From Bacteroidales bacterium (GTDB lineage: Bacteria > Bacteroidota > Bacteroidia > Bacteroidales > UBA932), in assembly GCA_009784635.1 (NCBI GenBank), contig WRBG01000061.1, positions 1 to 9,972 of the forward strand: 9,972 nucleotides of DNA, written 5' to 3'. This document shows, in pieces, positions 1 to 4,880 of the stretch. The translations under genes and the position numbers were made by a program. Under the pieces are notes generated by a model. It was not told where the DNA came from, did no database searches, and saw only the letters and a program-made list of their open reading frames with translations. How positions within the stretch are numbered: the first letter of the stretch is position 1; each line of letters opens with the position of its first letter.

Positions 1-464
1 ACAATCCCTTAAAAGAATCCTTGGCCACCCTCGATATTTTTTGGGGCAGTTACGAAATCATGGGGGTGGCCTTGGTGGACATGTACACTTGGAAATGGCT
101 GTACGACCATCCGCAAGCCACTGCCGGCGAGTTAAAGAACGCCGTAATTGACATTGCCAAATCGGTATGGAACCAATATTACGCGCCAGTATTGGGCGCT
201 CCCGACTCCCCGCTTTTGGCCATCTACTCCCACATGATTGACTATCCGCTCTATTTGGCCAATTATCCCCTTGGGCGTATCATTCAATTCCAAGTAGAAG
301 AACACCTGCGCACCCGCAGCCTGCCCCAAGAAGTTGACCGTTGTTATGCCTTGGGAAGCTTAGTGCCGCAAATTTGGATGCAGCAGGCTGTGGGCAGCAA
401 CATATCTACCGCGCCCCTGCTGACGGCTGTGCGTATAGCGGCACAGGCGATGCGAGAGGATTAG
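1..464 (+). CDS. Probable M3-like metallopeptidase, C-terminal part (5' end outside window)
   Basis: The frame is open to the left edge (first full codon at 3), so the TTG at 21 is probably not the real start and the gene begins upstream. About 153 codons are present, ending in TAG. The visible part resembles the helical C-terminal end of M3/oligoendopeptidase-F-like zincins. A helix-rich segment with YSHMIDYPLYLANYPLG is followed by a long helix (FQVEEHL), then a region with GSLVPQIWMQQAVGS and a closing helix. In that family the equivalent 'YPFYVYQYAFG'-like segment sits near the active-site cleft. The zinc-binding HEXXH motif would lie upstream and cannot be seen, so activity cannot be judged. 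No signal peptide can be assessed. It is the only plus-strand gene and converges on higA, with 6 bases between the stops. Family placement is from remembered sequence patterns and is moderate at best. That it is a real coding end is much surer. Confidence 0.5.
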   Translation, partial: NPLKESLATLDIFWGSYEIMGVALVDMYTWKWLYDHPQATAGELKNAVIDIAKSVWNQYYAPVLGAPDSPLLAIYSHMIDYPLYLANYPLGRIIQFQVEEHLRTRSLPQEVDRCYALGSLVPQIWMQQAVGSNISTAPLLTAVRIAAQAMRED

Positions 465-470
465 GTTCTC

Positions 471-839
471 TTAACACACTCCCAGTACAATAGAAGCGTC
501 AATGTCCAACTCCCGACACATTTTGCGGGCAATGGGCAGGGTAGGCTCCGATTTTCCGGTCATGTATTCGCTGATTCTGGATACGCTCACTCCAAGCATA
601 TTGGAGATGTCTTTTCGGGTGATGTTCCTTTCATACATACGAAGTTTCAATACCTCGTTTAAACTTGGAGCCTCAATGGGATAGCGCTCATCTTCGTACT
701 CATTGATCAGGTCGACCAACAAGGAAAATTCAACTCCCTCTTTGCTGTTTACAGGGGTATCATTGTTTACCACTTTCATCAACTCCTCAATCCGCTCCAT
801 GATAGCCTTGTGTTGTTCTTCATTTTGAATCTGTGCCAT
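471..839 (-). CDS. higA: HigA-type antitoxin, HTH DNA-binding protein
   Basis: This 122-residue protein is the antitoxin and DNA-binding partner of the HigB-like toxin encoded just upstream. Residues 1-50 form an acidic, helical N-terminal region (IEELMKVVNNDTP, LVDLINEYEDERYPIE) typical of the longer HigA family, likely for toxin binding. Residues about 58-115 are a Cro/C1-type helix-turn-helix (SLNEVLKLRMYERNIT, then DISNMLGVSVSRISEYMTGK), followed by the family-like end SEPTLPIARKMCRELDIDASIVLGV. The reading frame is open further upstream to 884, but the ATG at 839 is preferred. It lies 4 bases after the toxin stop and starts at the expected N-terminus, whereas the longer form would overlap the toxin by 41 bases. 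It is cotranscribed with higB from the promoter at 1158-1188 and probably autorepresses through its HTH. Its A+T-rich DNA differs from the peptidase genes, fitting a mobile TA module. Confidence 0.9.
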   Translation of the reverse strand: MAQIQNEEQHKAIMERIEELMKVVNNDTPVNSKEGVEFSLLVDLINEYEDERYPIEAPSLNEVLKLRMYERNITRKDISNMLGVSVSRISEYMTGKSEPTLPIARKMCRELDIDASIVLGVC

Positions 840-843
840 AATG

Positions 844-1140
844 CTATAATTGTGAAACGTCTTTTTGTTTGCTGTAATCGGCATGTGTACCGATATATTT
901 GATATAAACGACTTTAAAATTGAATAAAATACATGCTACAAGGCGATAATCATTTCCTTTAATGTTGAAAACGAAACGATCATTACCAACGGCGTCAACA
1001 CTGTTAAATGTCTCTTTTATCTCTGCAAAGCATGACCAATTAGCCGCTTTTGTTTTTACAAACCACTCCTTCAGCGCTATTTCAGCGTCTGTGTGTTTCT
1101 TGTAAAAGAGTACGATTGTCGATCTGGAAAATATTCTCAT
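844..1140 (-). CDS. higB: HigB-type toxin (RelE superfamily mRNA interferase)
   Basis: This 98-residue protein resembles the HigB_toxin family (RelE-like), which in characterised members cleaves mRNA at the ribosome. Family marks are the opening MRIFSRSTIVLFYKKH, a helix ending in LKEWF, a conserved W in AANWSCF, the strand pair VGNDRFVFNIKGNDYRLV, and the closing VYIKYIGTHADYSK. The block FNIKGNDYRL plus GTHADY is very characteristic and looks intact. The start is the ATG at 1140. A GTG at 1158 in the same frame would add six residues but lies inside the -7 promoter element, so it would not be in the transcript. The toxin gene precedes its antitoxin, the usual order for hig systems. The stop (TAG) is 4 bases before the higA start, suggesting translational coupling. 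Specific cleavage preference cannot be told from sequence. Confidence 0.9.
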   Translation of the reverse strand: MRIFSRSTIVLFYKKHTDAEIALKEWFVKTKAANWSCFAEIKETFNSVDAVGNDRFVFNIKGNDYRLVACILFNFKVVYIKYIGTHADYSKQKDVSQL

Positions 1141-1157
1141 TAATAAAATTATTTGCA

Positions 1158-1188
1158 CAAAGGTAATAATTTTTATTTTTCAAACAAA
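1158..1188 (-). promoter_or_regulatory. Bacteroidota-type promoter of higBA
   Basis: On the minus strand, TACCTTTG (1165-1158) matches the Bacteroidota -7 element TAnnTTTG. TTTG (1188-1185) matches the -33 element, with a 19-base spacer inside the usual 19-21. Transcription would begin roughly at 1150, leaving a leader of about 10 bases before the higB ATG at 1140. It is the only promoter in the window with both elements clearly present at correct spacing in an intergenic region. Confidence 0.75.
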
Positions 1189-1205
1189 TTTTTTGAAATA
1201 TAAAA
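1171..1205. promoter_or_regulatory. Palindromic candidate operator for HigA
   Basis: Arms 1171-1184 (TTTTATTTTTCAAA) and 1192-1205 (TTTGAAATATAAAA) are inverted repeats matching at 13 of 14 positions, with a 7-base spacer. The inner seven bases (TTTCAAA/TTTGAAA) are exact. The palindrome covers the -33 element of the higBA promoter, where a HigA dimer would block RNA polymerase. The DNA is A+T-rich, so some symmetry could arise by chance. HigA binding is inferred. Confidence 0.5.
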
Positions 1206-1208
1206 TAA

Positions 1209-1245
1209 TAATCCCAGCCAACTCAAAGCAAATTGACTGGGATTA
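1209..1245 (-). terminator. Rho-independent terminator after the M14 gene
   Basis: The minus-strand RNA folds into a 13-base-pair stem (1245-1233 with 1221-1209) that includes one U-G wobble, around an 11-base loop. A U-rich tail (UUAUUUUAU) follows. It lies 36 bases after the M14 stop. Read from the plus strand the wobble becomes a C-A mismatch, so the hairpin is best suited to terminating the minus-strand peptidase operon before higBA. Confidence 0.8.
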
Positions 1246-1281
1246 ATCTTAAATTGAGGCTATTGAATTAGAGACTACTGC

Positions 1282-3180
1282 CTACTTAATCACAAATGCC
1301 TTCTCCGGCAGTATGCCGGCGCGGGTGGTGGATACAGACGCGGTGGCTTGAATCTCGTGGTTGCCGTACACCCTAACGGTGATGGTTACGCTGTTGACGC
1401 TCTCTCCTTGTGCATATCCGGCGCTACGGGTGGTTTCGCGGGGGTTGGCAGGCGTTCCGGCGCGTTGCTGCCTCGGTGGGGGGGCGTTGGGGTCCGGCAG
1501 GATTCTTGCTTGCGGATGAGCGCCTTCCACAGCGGTACGCGGCAATGAAATTTTCACTTGGTCGGGACGGACAATCTTCACAAGGTCGGCTTGACGCAGG
1601 GCGGTAGGAAGTTTGCCTACGTTGCGGTAGGATACCTTGATTTGATAATCGGTGGAATCCTGTCTGTAGGTTCTGGCTTTTCTGACCTCAATATCTCCCC
1701 ATTGCAGTTCGGGCAGGTGTTTGACCATTTCTATATTGAATAACGCTTGATTCTTCACCCACCTTTCCATTTGGTCGGCAGGGGGATTCTGTAAAAAGAA
1801 TTTGGGATTCCATCCACCTATTTCCACATACCCCAAATCGGGATGATTGGGATAGGGTTTCCAATTGGTGAACAAGGTTCCGCCATATTCTTCATCATTC
1901 ATAATCAATCGGTCGAGGTCGTCAATAACGCCGTCGTTGTTGTAATCCTTGGTGGCCCTGCCCGAATTCCAAATTTCGTCTCCATACCAAATGGCTCCGT
2001 AGTACCAGTATCCAAAATCGGGCCCGTGCCCAAAGAGGGGATTGCCTCCTCCATAGTCTTGATACACGTCTCCGGCCCGCTCGTATCCGGTAATGCCCTT
2101 TCCTATATTGTCAAACAAGGTATACCATTTGTTGTCTTCCGGAAACATGGCGGATGCGGGGGCGGTGCTGGGTGCGCGGAGGTGCATGGGAACGGCGGTA
2201 TCCATGGAGTTAACCACATAGATATTGGGATTCGACAGCAAGAAAAGCACCACCGACCTCGTCTCCGTTTCGCTCAAAGGAAATTCGCCTGCTCCGCCCT
2301 GTACCCAGCCTCGGCCTGTAAATTCCTGCATGGGCCTCCAGTTTTCGGCATAATTGCGGTGCAGGTCTAAACCTCCGATTCCGTCTTCGTTGATGAGTCC
2401 GTCTCCATCGTTATCAATGCCTTCTGAATTCATGCTGTAGTTGCCTTTTCCGGGTTCTACCCTTAGCATCAGCCGTCCCGAAGGGTCTCTGGGGTCAATA
2501 ATGAAGTTCCCGTTGATGGTGTCTTTCCAGCGCATCTGCAAGATATATCCGTCTCCATCCAAATCTTCGGGGCCATCTTCGTCCAATAAGCCATCTCCAT
2601 CGTTGTCGTGGGGGCGAACGGTACTTCTGTTGCTCTGCGCGGTGTACAGATAGAGGTTGTGTCCGTCCGGATTATTGATGGGTCTCAAGTGGATGGCGTT
2701 CTTATCAAGGATTTTTGTAACCTCCGGGTCCTTGCCGTACTGCTCTATCAGATATTGCATCAGCCACAGCACGGATTCGGTGCTGCTAATCTCCCCGCTG
2801 TGGCGACCTCCTTCAAAATAGGCGGCCGGCTTATCGGTTGCTTTTCCGGCCGATTTATTGGTGAGGGTCATTTGATAAATGGGCCGTCCTTCGTAACTTT
2901 TGGCAACCTCGTAAAATTCCACAAGGTTGGGATATTGTTCCGCCCATTTTTTCATCCAAAAATACACCACATTTGCCGCGTGGTATTTATCAAAGGTGAG
3001 GGTAGAGGAGGGGATGTATTCCACTTGAGGATATTGCACTTTTGGGAAAAAACTGACCCCGTGACGGAATCCGGACACGGTGTAAAACTTGAATCCGGGA
3101 TTGTCTTCGGGCCATGTCTGGGCTTGAAGCCCAACACAGGCAAGGCCAAACAGGCAGCATAATGTGAATAGTTGTTTCAT
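1282..3180 (-). CDS. Secreted M14-family zinc carboxypeptidase-like protein with altered active-site residues
   Basis: This 632-residue exported protein is related to the carboxypeptidase A family. Residues 1-20 are a signal peptide (MKQLFTLCCLFGLACVGLQA). The peptidase domain (about 55-490) shows the zinc motif GGRHSGE (His127, Glu130), NNPDG (169-173), LDLHRNY (271-277) and the probable catalytic glutamate in YVEIGGWNP (Glu453). Acidic DxDGDG-type loops at about 192-211 and 256-267, plus DYNNDGVIDD at 412-421, look like calcium-binding inserts. As I recall, the first two are usual in this bacterial M14 subfamily. Two deviations stand out: the 'LNRN' asparagine is His274, and the third zinc ligand position, normally histidine, appears to be Asp327 (NSMDTAVP). 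Residues 490-632 look like a beta-sandwich domain interrupted by a Pro/Arg-rich stretch. The ATG at 3180 follows an A-rich leader 15 bases after the DUF362 stop. The gene is last in the series. Family certain; activity uncertain. Confidence 0.9.
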   Translation of the reverse strand: MKQLFTLCCLFGLACVGLQAQTWPEDNPGFKFYTVSGFRHGVSFFPKVQYPQVEYIPSSTLTFDKYHAANVVYFWMKKWAEQYPNLVEFYEVAKSYEGRPIYQMTLTNKSAGKATDKPAAYFEGGRHSGEISSTESVLWLMQYLIEQYGKDPEVTKILDKNAIHLRPINNPDGHNLYLYTAQSNRSTVRPHDNDGDGLLDEDGPEDLDGDGYILQMRWKDTINGNFIIDPRDPSGRLMLRVEPGKGNYSMNSEGIDNDGDGLINEDGIGGLDLHRNYAENWRPMQEFTGRGWVQGGAGEFPLSETETRSVVLFLLSNPNIYVVNSMDTAVPMHLRAPSTAPASAMFPEDNKWYTLFDNIGKGITGYERAGDVYQDYGGGNPLFGHGPDFGYWYYGAIWYGDEIWNSGRATKDYNNDGVIDDLDRLIMNDEEYGGTLFTNWKPYPNHPDLGYVEIGGWNPKFFLQNPPADQMERWVKNQALFNIEMVKHLPELQWGDIEVRKARTYRQDSTDYQIKVSYRNVGKLPTALRQADLVKIVRPDQVKISLPRTAVEGAHPQARILPDPNAPPPRQQRAGTPANPRETTRSAGYAQGESVNSVTITVRVYGNHEIQATASVSTTRAGILPEKAFVIK

Positions 3181-3195
3181 GTTTTTATGTTTTTT

Positions 3196-4314
3196 TTAAA
3201 TTTCTTTCAGTAAATATTTCCGACTTCCCAGTCCAATTTTTTGGGCATGGTCCAAGCCCGCTTCCCAATCTACTTTAGGGAAGATATGGCGGAATTTATC
3301 TTCTCCGGTACAGGGATGGCCTCCATCTTCGTTAAGCAGGCAACCGGTTTGGGCAGAAGCCTTAGTTACCAAGTCGGCGCAGGCTTGGTCTAAGGCCACC
3401 GGGTCCCAAGAGGCCGCCATGCCGATGTTGGGCACAATAGCCACATCGTTGTTTGACCAGCAGTCGCACATGGGCGATACGTCCATGATAAAACTGATGT
3501 GAAAATGGGGCTTCCCCTCTACAATCGCCTTGGTGTATTCGGCGATTTTGGCGCAGAGCAGTTCGGAAGAACTGTCCCAAACTACCTGTGCGGCATCGAA
3601 TTGGCACACGGCAATACATTGGCCGCAACCCACGCATTTGGCCTTGTCTATCACCGCAATCTGCTCATGGTCTAAGGAAATGGCTTGATGGCGGCAATAT
3701 TTGACGCACATCTTGCAGCCGCTACAGTTTTTTCGGTAGATACGCGGCGCCGAAGTGGAGTGGAGTTCCAATTTTCCGCCCACCGATGCGGCGCCCATAC
3801 CCAAGTTTTTTAGCGCTCCGCCGAATCCCGTCTGTTCATGACCCTTAAAATGACTCATGCTGATGATGATATCGGCATTGGCCACGGCGCTGCCGATTTT
3901 GGCGATTTGGCAATGTGTGGGGACACTGGATACCACCGGCATGGCGATTTCGTCCGTACCCTTGATTCCGTCCGCAATGATTACGGGCGCCGGCACCCCT
4001 ATGGGATTAAAACCGTTCTCAAAGGCGGACTGAATATGGTCCACCGCATTGGAGCGACCTCCGCTGTAGAGGGTATTGGCGTCAGTCAAAAAGACCTTAG
4101 CCTCCTTTTCCTGTAAAAACCGGACAAAAGTCTGCACATAGTTGTGGCGGATGTAGGCCAAGTTCCCCGGCTCCCCAAAATGGAGCTTAACGGCGGTAAA
4201 TTTGTGCGCAAAATCAATTTGCTCTATGCCGGCAGCTTTAATTAGGCGGAGCATCTTTTGTTGCAGGTTGTTGCCGGGCTTGGTGCGGAGGTTGGTGAAA
4301 TAAACGGTGGACAT
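3196..4314 (-). CDS. DUF362-domain protein with two [4Fe-4S] ferredoxin motifs
   Basis: This 372-residue protein has no signal peptide, so it is probably cytoplasmic. A DUF362-type fold covers the chain: VKLHFGEPGN near 45, then FLTDANTLYSGGR, the block MSHFKGHEQTGFGGALKN near 155, and a C-terminal part with SWDPVALDQACADLV. Inserted in it is a bacterial ferredoxin unit with two CxxCxxCxxxC motifs (Cys197/200/203/207 and Cys227/230/233/237), which should hold two [4Fe-4S] clusters. More cysteines occur in MCDCW and TGCLL. The molecular role of this family is not established; electron transfer is inferred. The ATG at 4314 is chosen because the protein begins there with MSTVYFTN, a family-like start. 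An in-frame ATG at 4344 would add ten residues and overlap the DUF1016 gene. It lies 7 bases after that gene and 15 before the M14 gene, so it is probably cotranscribed with both, although a link to peptidases is not obvious. Confidence 0.88.
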   Translation of the reverse strand: MSTVYFTNLRTKPGNNLQQKMLRLIKAAGIEQIDFAHKFTAVKLHFGEPGNLAYIRHNYVQTFVRFLQEKEAKVFLTDANTLYSGGRSNAVDHIQSAFENGFNPIGVPAPVIIADGIKGTDEIAMPVVSSVPTHCQIAKIGSAVANADIIISMSHFKGHEQTGFGGALKNLGMGAASVGGKLELHSTSAPRIYRKNCSGCKMCVKYCRHQAISLDHEQIAVIDKAKCVGCGQCIAVCQFDAAQVVWDSSSELLCAKIAEYTKAIVEGKPHFHISFIMDVSPMCDCWSNNDVAIVPNIGMAASWDPVALDQACADLVTKASAQTGCLLNEDGGHPCTGEDKFRHIFPKVDWEAGLDHAQKIGLGSRKYLLKEI

Positions 4315-4319
4315 ATTTG

Positions 4320-4333
4320 GTTTATGGTTTATG
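4320..4333. repeat. Two-copy 7-bp tandem repeat at a gene junction
   Basis: GTTTATG occurs twice without a gap (4320-4326 and 4327-4333). The stop codon of the DUF1016 gene (4322-4324) lies within the first copy, next to the DUF362 start. Confidence 0.6.
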
Positions 4334-4813
4334 GGTTTTTGCATAATCGTCTGCTAACATCTTTGCCTGTGCTATCGAGGTATCCTCAATATCAAACTTC
4401 ATTTTCACGCGCTTTTCAATATCTTCCGCGCTCGGCAAGGTATCTACCAATTCTGCGGGGACAAAATCCGAATTAACTTTTGAAAGTAAGGTCAGATTAT
4501 TACGCCACGGCAAAAGTGCAACGCCCTGTTGCACTTTTTGAAAATCGGGATAAATTTCGGCAAATTTACGCATATATTTCAAATTGCGAATAGAAAATCC
4601 TTGAATATCAGGAAACTCAGATAAAATATCCCGTGAAAGATTTTCAACAAATTTTGCTCCATATTTCGTATTGGCAATAATAATGTTGCCAATATTCCAA
4701 TAGAGTAAAATCTGCTCACAATTGGCGCCTAATACAGCTTTATATTGTGCTGTCTTAATACGGATTTTTATTTCGTTTAATACATCAAAATATTTTTTAT
4801 TATTGATTAGCAT
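4322..4813 (-). CDS. DUF1016 N-terminal-domain (YhcG-like) protein lacking the nuclease domain
   Basis: The protein has 163 residues. Residues 1-113 match the N-terminal domain of DUF1016/YhcG proteins: a helical start, then QILLYWNIGNII, YGAKFVENLSRDI, FPDIQGFSIRNLKYMRKFAE and VALLPWRNNLTLLSKV. In full-length members (usually more than 300 residues) this is followed by more helices and a PDDEXK nuclease-like domain. Here the chain jumps to a short tail (114-163) containing LVDTLPSAEDIEKRV, which resembles the extreme C-terminus of full-length members. An in-frame internal deletion is therefore possible. The catalytic domain is absent, so nuclease activity is unlikely. The DNA is visibly A+T-richer than the flanking peptidase genes, which suggests acquisition. 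A 67-base gap separates it from the S9 gene with no clear promoter or terminator, and 7 bases separate it from DUF362. It could be a decaying gene or a functional stand-alone domain. Confidence 0.75.
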   Translation of the reverse strand: MLINNKKYFDVLNEIKIRIKTAQYKAVLGANCEQILLYWNIGNIIIANTKYGAKFVENLSRDILSEFPDIQGFSIRNLKYMRKFAEIYPDFQKVQQGVALLPWRNNLTLLSKVNSDFVPAELVDTLPSAEDIEKRVKMKFDIEDTSIAQAKMLADDYAKTHKP

Positions 4814-4880
4814 AATATTAACACTTTATTTCCGATTTATCGTTTTCTCTTGCTTATCCCTTTTTATAGACAGCTCAAGT

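Noticed and set aside
844..884. Longer higA start at 884 overlapping the toxin gene
   Set aside because: The added 15 residues do not resemble the family, and the ATG at 839 is ideally placed 4 bases after the toxin stop.
2376..2610. DGDG-rich repeats in the M14 protein considered as RTX-type repeats or a dockerin
   Set aside because: The spacing is DxDGDGxxDED-like rather than GGxGxDxxx, and the loops lie within the peptidase domain. As recalled, similar loops are common in this M14 subfamily.
1843..3162. Plus-strand open frames of 175 and 184 codons opposite the M14 gene
   Set aside because: Shadows of the M14 coding sequence; low-complexity Gly/Val-rich translations with no family resemblance.
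4561..4568. A TAAATTTG match to the -7 promoter element on the minus strand inside the DUF1016 gene
   Set aside because: A single short A+T-rich match within a coding region, not assigned a partner element or a downstream gene start.
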